From contig NC_060062.1 of the NCBI RefSeq assembly GCF_020283565.1, forward strand, positions 5,679,322 through 5,743,321: 64,000 nucleotides of DNA. Reading direction: 5' to 3'. Positions within the stretch are counted from its first letter, which is position 1. Each line of letters opens with the position of its first letter. A program made the position numbers and the translations under genes. Under the pieces are notes generated by a model. The model was not told where the DNA came from. It saw nothing but the letters and a program-made list of their open reading frames with translations, and did no database searches. Positions 36,346 through 49,033 of this stretch are shown piece by piece. Source of the stretch: Trifolium pratense (taxonomy: Eukaryota > Streptophyta > Magnoliopsida > Fabales > Fabaceae).

Positions 36346-37194
36346 TTTTTGTTCTTGATTTGGTCTCATTTTCTTTCCAAGACTAGTAGTGTCTGTCTAC
36401 CACATGATTGTGTGGTTTGCCTTCCAAATGCGTGGTGGAAAGCGGGCAAATTTATTTATGCTCTTTAGGTTTATAGAATATATATTTGTGTACCATTTCT
36501 AGAAGTTTAATTATAATGGATGTTTCCCATTTTGCGTTTCAATGACTTTTTGTTTTGTTTGGTTTCATGTGACCATCCATGCGTTTCTATGAATTTTCTT
36601 GAGTTTGGAATTAAATTCAGTGATTTTTTCGATAAGCCAGGTAGGCATTGTGCAAGATTAGTACTATATAGCTGTGAGATATATAGTACTCCTCGGATTC
36701 GGCGTGTCGACACGACACCACACCACGACACCAATACTTATTACTATATCAAATTAAGTCATTTTGTAACATTATTATCTGCATCAATGCGTCTGTTGTT
36801 CACGCAGCATAGGCTGTGAGATAGTTTGTGCACTCTTTCATTACTCAGTTTTTTTTTGACACAACTTTCATTATTCAGTTAACACACTGTAGTATTATTT
36901 TTTATACTATAGTTATTTCTAGAAAAACTTTGTTGAAATATTTTAATACAAGATTTTTAGTGTTATATTTATTTAGTGCATAAAAGTTTTTACCAGTAAG
37001 CTTTATTTGGGAGTTAAGAGGAAAAGAAAAGGAGGGAATGAGTAAAATTTTGTTTGTTGAGTGTTTTCAAAACGTTTTCGTTCTTTTTCTTCTAAACTAC
37101 CAAACCAATTCTTAGAGGAAAGGGGTGTCTTACATCTTGTAATATGCTGTTTATGAAGTAATATTATTTATTTTTTTTATTTTTATAATGAGCT
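36346..37194. other. 3' flank of Hsp110 copy B
   Basis: The first ~180 bp resembles the flank of copy A. The remainder is AT-rich without recognisable features. Confidence 0.4.
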
Positions 37195-37523
37195 AGGAAT
37201 TGAACCTAGAATTTATAGCTACCGTACGATTAATCTGGAATCTGATTCTAAGTCAGCTATTGATCTCATCCTTGAAGTCTGAAGATGACAATAATTTTCA
37301 CCCTCACGCAATTGTTCTTGGTCAGATTCGTATCCTCCGAACGCGTAATTGGTCTTTATCTTTCTCTCATACTCTTAGAGAAAGAAATGAATGTGCTGAT
37401 TGGTTGGCTAAATATGGTGCTCAGTCAGATGTTAATATTAAGTTATGGACTTCTCCGCCTCCGCAAATAGCGCATGTGCTGGTTGCGGATGCAACGGGTG
37501 TCTTGAGTCAGCGTCCTCATTAG
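37195..37523 (+). pseudogene. RNase H-like domain fragment from a LINE-type retroelement
   Basis: One frame gives LESDSKSAIDLI (37218-37260). After a frameshift, another frame gives FHPHAIVLGQIRILRTRNW and SFSHTLRERNECADWLAKYG. These match the ESDS...and H.RE.N..AD.LA signature of the plant LINE-associated RNase H domain. The frame break and lack of upstream reverse transcriptase show it is a dead fragment. Confidence 0.75.
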
Positions 37524-38498
37524 TTTGTGTTGTTGTCTTTTTATTTTCCCCTTTACAAAAAAAAAATAGCATACCATCCAAACCCCTCATCACTAGATCA
37601 AACCTAGTGACTTTGTTTATGAAGTAACTTTAACTAATATAGATTATTCACCTGCAATATGTGTTTGCATCCAATTTGTTAGCAACATAAAACTTCATCT
37701 CTAACATCGATCAATCTTTGAACAAAGAGGATGAAGCAATCAGTAAAGTGGTTTTGAAAGAGAAGGAAAATAAACAAAAAATTTATCTCTACTATGCAAT
37801 CTTCCCAAACACAAACTCACTTGTATAACACTGCTTAGTCATAAAATAAGAAGCTATAAAATTACATGTTTTATAACTGAAAAAAATATTTGTACATGAG
37901 TTGAAACTAAAAATTCACTTGAGTTAGAGCATGCTCAAGGCTTTGAAATTGATAATATCGTTAGTACGTAATAAATAAATTTTACTTTTGTTGTAGGATA
38001 AGATTGTACTCACCAATATAACACCAATAAACTATCAACAATGTGATTTATTTTGTGAAATTTTAAAAATGAGTTTATAGAAGGAAAAAAGTGATGTTTC
38101 AAAGTCTAAAAAATGTGATTTATTTTACTTCCACTTATACCTAAATTTGTACCGCTATACATTGGTTTTGTACGTCATAAATGTTAACTATTCAAAGCAT
38201 TTTTCGTTATGAGCACGAGTCTATTACTAGTAGAAGGGAAAAAATGATGTCTCAAAGTCTCACTATAATTAAAAAAAGTCAAAAAATTCATTTGAACTCA
38301 GGTTCTTACAAGACATGAACTATATATTAACGACCAGTGAAATTGTTAACATTTATTTTCTCCAGCATTAAAATAGAACATACATCATATATAATCATAA
38401 TACGTGTTTGTTATTTTCAAAACACAAGACTAGGGTGAACAAGAAATCCAAAAGAAAGACATAACATAACTCAAACAAATCCCTTAAACTTTTATTGA
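37524..38498. other. Intergenic, no feature seen
   Basis: AT-rich sequence downstream of the OVATE gene. Nothing supportable is found. Confidence 0.4.
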
Positions 38499-39416
38499 TT
38501 ATCTTGAACCTGCAAATTCTAATGTTAATTCTTTAGTCTTCCTTACCTCCCTCCCAATCCTAACAGTCCGAACGCTCCGCGGCTTCGTCGGTTCAGTCTC
38601 TGAACTTTGTCTCATGAGACTGATCAAGTCACAATAAGCACTTAATATAAACTTATATGATTTCTTTTCATTCAAGTTCATATAACAAAACAAAAGCTCT
38701 TCCATAAAATCCCAATCCACACATTGATTGTTCCTCAATCTTGCTTCCACTGTTTCTTCCATGGATCTTCGAAAATCATCGTAAGGATTTGGCGAACTAG
38801 CCAACACAACAACACAATTATGAGGAATATTCACTTGATCATCTTTTGAAGATGAATTATTATTATTATTGAATTTTTTTGGGGTTGATGAGTTTGAGCA
38901 TGATCCCATTTCTTCAAATGTGTTTGTTGTAGTTGTTGATGTTGTGTTCGACATGGACCCCGAGAAGCCACGTGTCAAAAAGAATCTATTAGATCCACGA
39001 AGATCCAACGGTCTTTCCTCAGATGGATCGAAAAATATGGGACCCAATTTTGGATATTTTTCTTCTCGAGTTTTTTCTTCTTCTTCCGCTTCATCTTCAT
39101 CTTCTCCATCTTCATCTAATGAGACGGCCCGTTTAGTGTCGTGATTACAATCAGTTTTTTCGTCATCTTCAAGGAATAAAGATTTAAAATTCTCAAAGAG
39201 AAAACGGTCAATGTCGGATAGTGTAGCTTCATCGTAATTCTTCTTGTTGTTGTTGTCATTGTTTTTGTCGTCCAACGAGAAAGAAAGAGTTCTAGAATGT
39301 TTGCAAGCATTGATATCAATCCATTTCTTAGAGGATAAGCCGAATTTTTGTGACCTAGGATGAGTTTTGATTCTGTAGAAAATTTTTTGAAGGGATTTTC
39401 GAATGTTCTTTGGCAT
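38499..39416 (-). CDS. OFP: OVATE family protein (transcriptional repressor)
   Basis: Single-exon gene of 305 residues, the usual form for plant OFPs. These nuclear proteins repress transcription and bind TALE homeodomain and TRM proteins in organ-shape control. The OVATE domain is at about residues 203-265: VVVLASSPNPYDDFRRSMEE, then VDWDFMEELLFCYMNLNE and YKFILSAYCDLISLM. The N terminus MPKNIRKSLQKIFYRIK is basic and matches the OFP13/14/15/18 type as I remember it. Between lie low-complexity runs: acidic DEDGEDEDEAEEEE, a Ser/Thr-Asn stretch and NNNNNSSS. Exact subgroup number is not assigned. Confidence 0.93.
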   Translation of the reverse strand: MPKNIRKSLQKIFYRIKTHPRSQKFGLSSKKWIDINACKHSRTLSFSLDDKNNDNNNKKNYDEATLSDIDRFLFENFKSLFLEDDEKTDCNHDTKRAVSLDEDGEDEDEAEEEEKTREEKYPKLGPIFFDPSEERPLDLRGSNRFFLTRGFSGSMSNTTSTTTTNTFEEMGSCSNSSTPKKFNNNNNSSSKDDQVNIPHNCVVVLASSPNPYDDFRRSMEETVEARLRNNQCVDWDFMEELLFCYMNLNEKKSYKFILSAYCDLISLMRQSSETEPTKPRSVRTVRIGREVRKTKELTLEFAGSR

Positions 39417-40349
39417 GTTGGATTTTTTTAGGCTAATGAGGTTAATTTGATGAATGAATGAAAATTATTTCAAGTATATGAGATTGAGGAGTGAGGGGTG
39501 TGGGTTTATAGGCATAATAATAAAATTGTTTGGTAAAAAATATTTCATGTATGTGTCACATTCCTTAAATGCATATAGGATAGGATTGGAGAAAAAAATG
39601 AACTTGGATGAAACTCATGCTTCTTGCAAAATCTCACAAAATCTCAGTCAAAGCTAGATTTTGATTCTTTCTTATTCTTTGTCAAAATGAAAAAGGTATA
39701 CTTTGATTAAATTAATATTGGCTATTTTTTTTTTGGTCAAGTGCTATTTTTGTTTTTAATTACTCCTTAATCTTTTACCAAATGAAACGAATATGTGGAA
39801 TAAATGAGATATTTTGTCTCAATGAGTTCAATGCTTAGCAAATAAAGGGTAGAAAGAAACAGTAATATATATTTTTTAATCAATAAATTAATATCTTGGT
39901 CAAAAAAATTAATAAAAGAATATTTGTTTATTATTTTATGGAGTAAATATTAAATAACATGATGAGTTTCCGATGTGCCATTTAAATGTTGTTACTCTAT
40001 AACTCATTGGAAACGTTTATTGAAGAAAAAAAACTTATGGGTAAACATTGACTGTTGGTGAAATTTATTACTAGTAATAACGTTGATATGAATTTTTGTG
40101 TTTTGACAAATGTTACTAACATTTCTGTCCAAAAAAAAAATGAAGATAATAAATGTTACTAATTTTGCTGTCAGCGTTGACGATGTTTAAGAAAACAAAT
40201 ATAGTAATATGATATTGAATTTTGTGCAGTCAACACCTTGAAAGTCTAAAAAGTATTATTTTCAATTTAAAAATTTTCTTTTTTGGTTTCCTTAACCGGT
40301 GCTCCCGGGCACTGGTTAGCATAACCCAAAGAAAAATACTATACCGCTA

Positions 40350-40520
40350 ATTGATTCAATGGTTATTGACACTTGACTTGATAGGGATGACCATAGTTCG
40401 ATCCCCCCACAGTTGTGATCGGGAGAGAGCTAAAACTACTTAATATCAAATTTGACTTTCGAACCAGAATAAACGGTCTAGTAGACCGAATACTTGTGGT
40501 GAAAAAAAATATAAAAAAAG
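40350..40520 (+). mobile_element. SINE, same family as 31012-31155
   Basis: Carries ggttattgacacttgac, catagttcgatcccc, gggagagagctaaaactact, tcgaaccagaataaacggtc and a terminal A-rich run, in family order. Confidence 0.7.
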
Positions 40521-40699
40521 TAATTCTATAATAATTTAGAAAATTACTCTTAAAATAATGCATTCAACTTTCTTAAAGTCAAAATTTTGTTGTTTCTTAT
40601 TACAAAACTTTTATTTTTAAGTTATTTAACATGTGTCCTTAGGACAAGTATTAGCAAGACCGTTTTTATGATATAATTTTTATTGGCTTTGATGACTCA

Positions 40700-40915
40700 T
40701 CATTATAGGGTGTTTGAATTTGACTTATTTTTAAGCTTATGAAAATAACTTATGCAAATAATAAATAAATTTTCCTTAACAAAAATTGTATCTTTATAAG
40801 CTGTTTTATCATAAACTATACCTTGAAAAACTTACAATAATACATAAAAATTTATTTATTTGTATTAGCTATTTCACATAAGTTAAAAAATAAGTCAATT
40901 TAAATAGACTCCAAA
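40700..40915. mobile_element. MITE with aacttattt/aataagtc ends
   Basis: Starts agggtgtttgaatttgactt and ends aagtcaatttaaatagactcc, partly reverse-complementary. Also resembles 30780-31010 (aagcttatgaaaataa, ataagtcaatttaa). Non-coding. Confidence 0.6.
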
Positions 40916-41377
40916 TTAAAAACCAAAATGCTTTATTTTCCTATTTTACTTTCCTTTGTTGTTGATAGTAGGAAATACAAAACTTGGATTAAATTCTTTA
41001 CTTTCACTTTCTTTAATTTAAAGGTACCTTAAATTTAACTCAACTATTAATGTCGATATTATTAGACCGTACATTTTTATCTGAATTCGAACTCAAAATC
41101 TAACGATTATGTGTAAATTATATGTGATGTTTGCCACTTCAAATTATTTTTTCTTAAATCTAGTAATGACATGTAACAATTATGTAATAAGTAATAAGAT
41201 GTGGCCATTAAAATGAGCAAGGAACATGTCAAATGGCGATGTTTGCGGGTCTAATACTAAAACATTCTTGTCACCGAAATACCAGAAAACAAACAAACAA
41301 ACAAACAAACGAAGAACAAAGAAACACAATTTCATTTCAGAAAAAAAGAACAAAGAAAGTTGCAAAAGAAGAGAACA

Positions 41378-43145
41378 ATGGCGAGCAACAACATTGGAGA
41401 AGAAAGAAGAAGACGAATAACAGAGAGAGGTTCCGATCGAATGGCATTAATAACCGGTCGTATCAGTGCACTTCCACCTGCAGCTCCTTCCTCATCTCCA
41501 ACATATCCTCGTCATGGACAATCCATGTCTGTTTCTGCATTTGATTCTCATTTTGATAAAGAAATTTCTAATCCTCGCCATACACGACCTCATTCTGTAG
41601 CTTCCTCTGCTTTTGTCTCTGATTTTGATCAAGACAATGCTGGTTTGTATCTTGGTTCCTTATATGTATAGAATTGTTGGTCGATAAGATATATTAGAAT
41701 TTGTGTTCATGCATCAGTAAGTCTTAGTTCAACTGACAAATGCAGATATTGTTAGACCGAATATCTGTAGTATCCCTAGTTTGAAGTCAATATATCTCAT
41801 TTGTATGTGTGAGTTTCATGTCATATTTACCGTTCCGTCTACTAACCAAAATCAAGGTAACAACGACATTTTAGCTTAAAGATATGTATGATGCCCAACA
41901 TATTTATGTGTTGGACAATGGTCGACAATATAATTCCATTCAATCAATTCTATTTTCTCAAATTATTATTTGATATCTAGTTGCCTGTGTTTGTGTTGTG
42001 TCTAATGTCTATTTGTTTGTCTGTGTGTGTGTTCTGTGTGTATGTGTTGATACTTCTTGAATAAAGGTTGAACAAAGTTTTAAGTTGCGATTGATGTGGT
42101 CGTGTGTAATAATTAATGTGGGCCCAAAAGAATAGAATAAGCCCAAGTTGCATTAGATAATTTTTAGGTTATGAGTCCTGCTTTTTAGAAGGTTCTAATA
42201 GGGTACCAATGCTATAAATAAAGTCATCATGAAATGTTATGTTCAAGCAAAACAAAATGAGAAATTAGTCTTTAATTTTTATCTTTTCTTAGGAGATTTC
42301 TCTACTCTCGAAATAGAGTAAATTAATGAACAACTAAAAAGTAAAAAAGACAAATATATATATGATCCGCTTAGCGAGTATCTTTTTGACACTGCCTTTT
42401 TTACAATGACTTGATCAATTTTGACATTTTTAAGAGTAAAAACATGCAATGATTGAATTTAACTACAATGTTGCTTATTTATATTTACTTGTCCTATGTT
42501 GTGTTTTCAGGAAATAATGCTGAAGACAACAAACCAGAAAATAATGCTGAAGACAACAAACATGAGGCCTCTACTGCTTCAAGACTTAAACATCAAGGAG
42601 GTTTTAAGTATTCACATTTTGAACCCAAAAGTGAAGATGAACCTATACTAGAAGATTCTAAGACTAAAGAAACAATTTCATCATCAGAAGCTAAACAATC
42701 AGAAGCTAAACAAACAGAATCACTTAACACAGAACAAGCAAAGAAACCTCGTAATTGGCGCCGGCATACATTTTTCTCATCGAGAGAACTAAATTTTTGC
42801 ATTTTAGCTTCTGAGAACACGCGCGCACTAAGTTCACTGATAATAGCATTGGCGGTTGTTTTCTCTTACGCAATCTTCTCAAAGTGTATTTTTGCTTCAA
42901 GGCCTCTTTATATTGTCTTGATAACCGATGTCACGATTGTGGTTGCTCGCATATACCGTGAAAAGGCTCGAGTTTTGGAAGAAAGTCAAGGAGCCTTGGT
43001 TGAGGCTGGTGAAGATGGACGCAATTGGGGTGATGCAGTGAAACTTTTGGAGAGAGGTTTGGTTTTGTACCAAGCTATTAGAGGTGTTTTTATTGATTGT
43101 AGTATTTATTTGGTTCTTGTTGTATGCTTCATTTCCTTTATGTAG
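41378..43145 (+). CDS. GET2/CAML-like ER membrane receptor candidate
   Basis: Two exons, 41378-41642 and 42511-43145, join in frame to 299 residues; the start MASNNIGEERR was preferred to an in-frame ATG at 41360. The N terminus is a basic cluster followed by an ITG motif (EERRRRITERGSDRMALITG). That is the layout of yeast Get2 and animal CAML, which use the cluster to bind the Get3/TRC40 ATPase during insertion of tail-anchored proteins. A long hydrophilic Ser/Glu/Lys-rich linker follows. Three C-terminal hydrophobic segments then appear (ALSSLIIALAVVFSYAIF, PLYIVLITDVTIVVARIY, IDCSIYLVLVVCFISFM), matching the three helices of Get2. A 27-bp in-frame tandem repeat (NNAEDNKPE, NNAEDNKHE) opens exon 2. 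The family match is by architecture and memory of plant proteins of this type, so function is inference. Confidence 0.78.
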
Positions 43146-44752
43146 GTTTAGTTGTTTGGTGCAACCTGAATATCCTTCGCGAGTAACTGTAGAGATTAAT
43201 CTTTCAAGTCATGTAAGATCGCAATAGATGACAAAACTCGCACTCAAGAGTATTAACGTTGATGCATTCCCTGAACTAAATTCGAACTCCAGATTTTTGG
43301 TTAAATTAGAAGAGACCCGATCTGTCTCATCCAAACACTCTTAGGTGTAGCTTTAATTGTTTGAGTATTGCAATGTCTTTTATTTCCCTTAGTAAGGTTA
43401 TGCTACCAAATAATTTTTTTGTTGTAAATTCTAATTTGTTTTTTAATTCTTGAGGACTACTGTTAATTTAATTTAAATTTCAGATTTCACTTAGGCATTC
43501 ATATGTTCCTATATAATATAAGTCTATACCTTATGTATATGATAGATTTTGGGTAACTACACCTACAATCTCATAATTTCTGATGGAAAAACCTGTAAAT
43601 TAACAACATTTTTACCTTTACAACCTTATTGATGAATAACATGTCGATATACATATTGATCCGAGGTGGACTAAGAGTGGTGGCCGGAGGTGATGAATCA
43701 TGTTAGAGTTTCTCGACAAAGGCGTTGTATCCGTAAACACTCCAATATTCAAGTCAATTTTTAGTAAAGTGGACAAGAGGTTTAACGAAATAGAATATTC
43801 AAACACCTTTTTGGAACACACAAAGGGGAGTTGAAGGAACTAACATGTGTTTAAAGGATGCAACCGCACATTCAAACATAGGCTTACTATCCATTAGATG
43901 TAAAATAAAGATTTTAATCGCATAGAAAATTATGAGGTGCAACCTTTTCAAAACTTTCTAAAACTTAATCCCCACTCTTTTCCACCTAGATCACATGCAC
44001 ACGAGGTTTCAAGACCCATAAGAAATGCAAATAGAGGATCAAAGAGTAACATATTTATGCCTATTGTTGATTTTTGGAGTGTTGTAGTGACATAAAATGA
44101 CTATATAGAGAATACAATAGTAAAAACCTCATGTAATGTGAGGAGTTTTTAATTTTTATTTTTGTCCTTTTCTTAATTGAATCACTAATTTTTATTATAT
44201 TTTTTTAAAAAATTCAAATATTGAAAAACTTTATTGTTTTGTCATATCAATCGTAGACTTTGTCTTAGACATTATGCTGTTTTATGTTATTAACTCGGAT
44301 GTTATGAGCATGTTTGCAGATTCATTCTTGTTAGTTTTTAGCGAAATTGAATTTGTAATGATTTCGATTGATGTATTCCTATGAATTTGAATGAATGAAT
44401 ATCTAAAAAAAAAAACTTTATTGTAGAAATTAAATTAAAAATTATATATATATTTTAAAATAATTTAGTGACTAAATTTTTTAAGACGAGTCAATGGAAA
44501 ATTTCAAATTTGAATTCTAATTTATTGTAATGTTCCTACCAATTGAAGTATATTTGGAATTCCAACCCTTATTTTATTATGGGATATTTTTTATTTTTGA
44601 CTATAATTTTATGGGATTTTATTATGTGATTTTGTTTTTGGAAAGATTTTATTATTCTGTGATTTAAATTCTTAAAATATGTTTTACCATTTAATTATTT
44701 TTTGGCACAAAAAAAAAAGATTTGAATCCATAATTCAGCACTATTCCATCAC
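43146..44752. other. Intergenic upstream of eEF1A
   Basis: AT-rich. The stretch at about 44280-44410 ending in an A run looks like a retroposon 3' tail. No gene is seen. Confidence 0.4.
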
Positions 44753-44796
44753 CTTATATATAAACCCTCTCACCCTTCATTATTTCGAAACCCTAC
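44753..44796 (+). promoter_or_regulatory. TATA box and telo-box of the eEF1A promoter
   Basis: cttatatataaaccc at 44753-44767 is a TATA box, and aaaccctac at 44788-44796 is a telo-box. The telo-box (AAACCCTA) near the start site is typical of plant eEF1A and other translation genes. A leader exon ends at 44846. Confidence 0.75.
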
Positions 44797-44846
44797 CTAC
44801 TCTCATTCATTCTCTTCCTAACGCAGCTTTCTCCTTCTTCAACAAG

Positions 44847-45654
44847 GTAACCCTTTTTTTGTTTCTTATCATATCACTGATTCATAGCTTTATTCGTCTT
44901 TTTTACTTCCCAATATGAAATCATTCATCTTTTCACCTAAGGTTTTGTACTATTTTCATATATGATCATAAAGTTGCTCTTTTTTTAACATAACAGACAT
45001 CAACATGCGATTATATGATAAACTTGTTCTTTCTAGTAATATACTTTGTTCCTGTTTCAATTCATCATTGTGAACTTATATACCTACATCAGAAGTTTTG
45101 TGAGACTGTTTGGGTGAACTTATGAAACTAGTTTATGACAATTTTTATGATAAGTGCTTGTGCTATAAACTGCAGATAAGTTGTTTATCCAAACAGGCCC
45201 TTTGTGTTTGTTTTCGTATCATACTGTGTTTACTTGATCTGCTGAGTGTCTTTACCTCTTGATATTGAATTATTGACTTGGGTTGTGCATTTTTTCATTT
45301 GTAGTTTTTTTTAGGGTTTTGTATTTTCATACTAGATGCTTATATACATAGACATGAGCATTTGATTATATGATAGTTTAGTTTACATCTGGGATTACAT
45401 GAAATAAATAATTATATGTTGTTTTGTTTTTGTTTTCAATTTGTTATTTATGCACGTGCATGTTAAATCACAAATCTGAATCAAGATAGTGTGATAATCG
45501 TTTTTTGTCTATGAATTGGTAGTTTATAAAGACGGTTTTGTATTTCCATACTAGACTAGATGCATACATATGAGATGAATCGTTTTTTTATAGTTGTAAT
45601 TTAAGTGTTTTTTGGGATGGTACTTATGTTTGTTTTCTTTTGTTGATTTGGTAG
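44847..45654 (+). other. Leader intron of eEF1A (808 bp)
   Basis: Donor AACAAG|GTAACC and acceptor TTTGGTAG|ATCTTT lie within the 5' untranslated region, and the start codon comes 32 bp later. A long T-rich leader intron is usual for plant eEF1A genes and often enhances expression; that effect here is inference. Confidence 0.8.
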
Positions 45655-45686
45655 ATCTTTTTGTGGTTTTAAGCTTTTAAGGACAA

Positions 45687-47106
45687 ATGGGTAAGGAAAA
45701 GGTTCACATTAACATTGTTGTCATTGGCCATGTCGACTCTGGGAAGTCAACTACCACTGGTCACTTGATCTACAAGCTTGGAGGTATTGACAAGCGTGTG
45801 ATTGAGAGGTTTGAGAAAGAAGCTGCTGAGATGAACAAGCGTTCATTCAAGTATGCTTGGGTGCTTGACAAGCTCAAGGCTGAACGCGAAAGAGGTATCA
45901 CAATTGACATTGCTCTCTGGAAGTTTGAGACAACTAAGTACTACTGCACTGTCATCGATGCCCCCGGACACAGGGATTTCATTAAGAACATGATTACCGG
46001 GACTTCCCAAGCTGATTGTGCTGTTCTGATCATTGATTCCACTACTGGTGGTTTTGAAGCCGGTATTTCTAAGGATGGTCAGACCCGTGAACATGCTCTC
46101 CTTGCTTTCACACTTGGTGTCAAGCAAATGATCTGCTGCTGCAACAAGGTATTTGCAATTTTCAGCTCCTTTTGAAGGTGCATTTGATTATATTTTATAA
46201 TTAAGTTTTACAAGTACTAATTTTTTGTTATTTGAACAGATGGATGCCACTACACCCAAGTACTCCAAGGGTAGGTATGATGAAATTGTGAAGGAAGTTT
46301 CATCCTATTTGAAGAAGGTTGGCTATAACCCAGATAAAATCCCATTTGTTCCCATCTCTGGTTTTGAGGGAGATAACATGATCGAGCGCTCCACCAATCT
46401 TGACTGGTACAAGGGTCCAACCCTTCTTGAGGCCCTTGACCAAATCAATGAGCCTAAGAGGCCATCAGACAAGCCTCTCCGATTGCCACTTCAGGATGTC
46501 TACAAGATTGGAGGAATTGGAACTGTTCCTGTGGGACGGGTTGAGACCGGTGTCTTGAAACCTGCAATGGTGGTGACATTTGCCCCTAGTGGACTGACAA
46601 CTGAAGTCAAGTCCGTGGAGATGCATCATGAAGCTCTCACTGAGGCCCTTCCTGGTGACAATGTGGGATTTAATGTTAAGAATGTTGCTGTTAAGGATCT
46701 CAAGCGTGGTTATGTTGCCTCAAACTCCAAGGATGATCCAGCCAAGGAGGCCGCTAACTTCACATCTCAAGTGATAATCATGAATCACCCTGGCCAGATT
46801 GGAAATGGCTATGCTCCTGTTCTTGACTGCCACACTTCCCACATTGCTGTCAAGTTTGCTGAGCTTGTTACCAAGATTGACAGGCGTTCTGGTAAGGAGA
46901 TTGAGAAACTGCCCAAATTCTTGAAGAATGGTGATGCTGGTATTATTAAGATGGTTCCCACCAAGCCCATGGTGGTTGAGACTTTCTCTGAATATCCTCC
47001 ACTCGGCCGTTTTGCTGTCAGAGACATGCGTCAAACTGTGGCTGTTGGAGTCATCAAGGCTGTGGAGAAGAAGGAACCCAGCGGAATACCTAAGAAGAAG
47101 AAATGA
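45687..47106 (+). CDS. EEF1A: Translation elongation factor eEF1A
   Basis: GTPase that delivers aminoacyl-tRNA to the ribosome in the cytosol. Two coding exons, 45687-46148 and 46240-47106, join to 442 residues; the intron splits the NKMD guanine-specificity motif between NK and MD, the usual plant position. G1 GHVDSGKS (14-21), switch region [10 protein letters not shown]3 DAPGH, and domain II and III motifs are all present. The C-terminal tail reads [13 protein letters not shown], several residues shorter than the usual plant tail (about 447-449 aa). Gene starts from a strong promoter with telo-box and leader intron. Confidence 0.98.
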
Positions 47107-48618
47107 ACCATGCAGGATAGGGAAGTCTGTTGTCGTTATTACTATAAATGGTTCCCGGTTTCTAGTATTTCTATTTCTTGTCTAGTTAACTTGTTTTTTG
47201 GATTAAGTGTGAAGTCTGCCCCATCATGTCAAAACTGGGTTCTAGATCGACGGTGGCATGGCTATTTCTGTTTTGTGTTTATGCTTTAATTAATGTGCCC
47301 TGTGGAACACTTGGATTTTGCAATCAGCAAGTTTTGGGACCTGCTGATTTCGTTTATGAATATCAACTCTATATTTGTGTGTTTATTCCTTGATGTGAAT
47401 GTGTTTGCATGTTTTACGCAATATCAGGATCTTTCTTTAATCTCATTATTGTAGATCTTAAAAGTATGTTTACTGTGCTAATTCGTGTAGCACTTGTTGA
47501 ATGCTTCAATCACTCGTTAGTTATTCTTGTTCTCTAGATTTTACATTTCCTAAGCAGGAACCCCAAATTTACATCACTTATGTTTTCCAAATGCCAATGT
47601 TATATTACAGGACAGGATATTGAAAAGGGTACCAGTCTGGTTTTCCGATGTCTGTCGGATTTCATGTTAGTATATTAAGAAATAGTAGTAACCAAAAAAT
47701 AAATTTAGGATTTCAATTAAAAATTAACTCCACTAAAAAATATGATTATTCATATATGTTAACTAATCCCCAGAGATAGAAGCTTTTAGTTCAATAGAAG
47801 CTGGGGGAGACTAATTCCTTAATTTTTTGTGCTTCAAAATCTTACTTTGCTATTTTTTGTAATTAAAAGAGAAGGAATGCCGACAGATATCGGCGGTACC
47901 ATGTCTCTTTTGCACTCAAAAACACCCAGCTGCATAATATGCAAAAAACAGTAGTGCAAAACTGTAAGCAAGATGCATAAGAAGACCACTATGAATTTAA
48001 CAAGCACATGGAACCAACAGGGAAAACCTGCGCGCACACACTTAATCAATCCTGTTGCCAAAAGCTTGAATATGTTGGAGCCAATATTTATAGTGCCAGC
48101 CAACACCTGATACACAGCAGCATCACAGCTCCTGAAACAAGCAAAACAACAGCAAATCAGGAACCATGATACAGACGCGCGCAAACCTGATACAATTACA
48201 AACCCATTGGAAACAAAAACATGCCACAGATAAAACTGCAGGCAAAACACCAGCAGACGAGAAAAAGGACGGAGGCCAAAATCACCATACCAAAGACCTA
48301 CTATGTGCTAACTCCTCCAAAAACAAGCTAGCTTTCTCCACCGATGCAGACTAATTGATTCACTAGCCACTGGTTTATTGAATTAGTAAAACCACCTGAT
48401 TTAGTTTTAAGATTTTTCCACGATCAATTTTATACTCCTCAACAACCTTCTCCCAGTCAAAATCTTCTAAGAAAATTACTAACAAAAGAGACATATGAAG
48501 GACATGTTTGTAATTTTAATACATTTAGACTATTATAAAACGCCTCACTTTTTTCAAAAAATAAAAAGAGTGGAGGCAGTTCTTGTATAACACTGGAGGC
48601 AAGTTTATGCTACCAAAT

Positions 48619-48621
<3 letters not shown>
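47107..48621. other. Downstream flank and unassigned repeat-like block
   Basis: 3' region of eEF1A followed by a more GC-rich block at about 47870-48350. The block contains a 138-residue minus-strand frame (47834-48250) and an overlapping plus-strand frame, neither with a family I recognise. It is probably a repeat. Confidence 0.4.

Positions 48622-48661
<40 letters not shown>
48622..48661. repeat. Poly-T run of 40
   Basis: Directly visible homopolymer. It may be the poly-A tail of a minus-strand retroposon. Confidence 0.95.
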
Positions 48662-49011
48662 CTTTCATAAATTCTTATTTATTTGTTTTGAGTAAAGTGG
48701 GGAACGGACCGGAGGGAACCGCAGCATGGGGGATGTCCGCGTCTCGTCGCAAGCCTCATTTTGAGTTTTTGGTTTAAGGGCGGATTTATCTGATCAAGGG
48801 CCGGTCAAGAGGCTTATCGGAATAAAATGTTTACCTTTCTTCTAATGTAGAGGTCCTTTTACAGTAAAGGTTTAAAGAGAAGTGGGTGAAAAATTCATTG
48901 AGGAATTCAGGTCTTGATCAGCCGATCATGCGGCTATCAATTTACACTTGAGTATGGTGGTGGTGCAACATTAATTCTCGCGTGCACCCTCACAATACAG
49001 TCCATTATGAA

Positions 49012-49033
49012 TTGGGCTTTGGCCCAATTTAAA
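49012..49033. repeat. Perfect hairpin within a larger inverted repeat
   Basis: aattgggctttggcccaatt is a 20-nt hairpin. It lies between cagtccat (48998-49005) and atggactg further right, so a longer imperfect palindrome surrounds it. Confidence 0.8.

Larger units (their letters stand above)
39417..41377. other. Intergenic between divergent OFP and GET2-like genes
   Basis: Contains a SINE at 40350-40520, a MITE relative at about 40700-40915 and a gtgctcccgggcac palindrome near 40300. No coding region is seen. Confidence 0.5.

Noticed and set aside
47834..48250. 138-residue minus-strand frame with hydrophobic stretches
   Set aside because: No recognisable family, start context or splice structure, and it lies in a repeat-like block.
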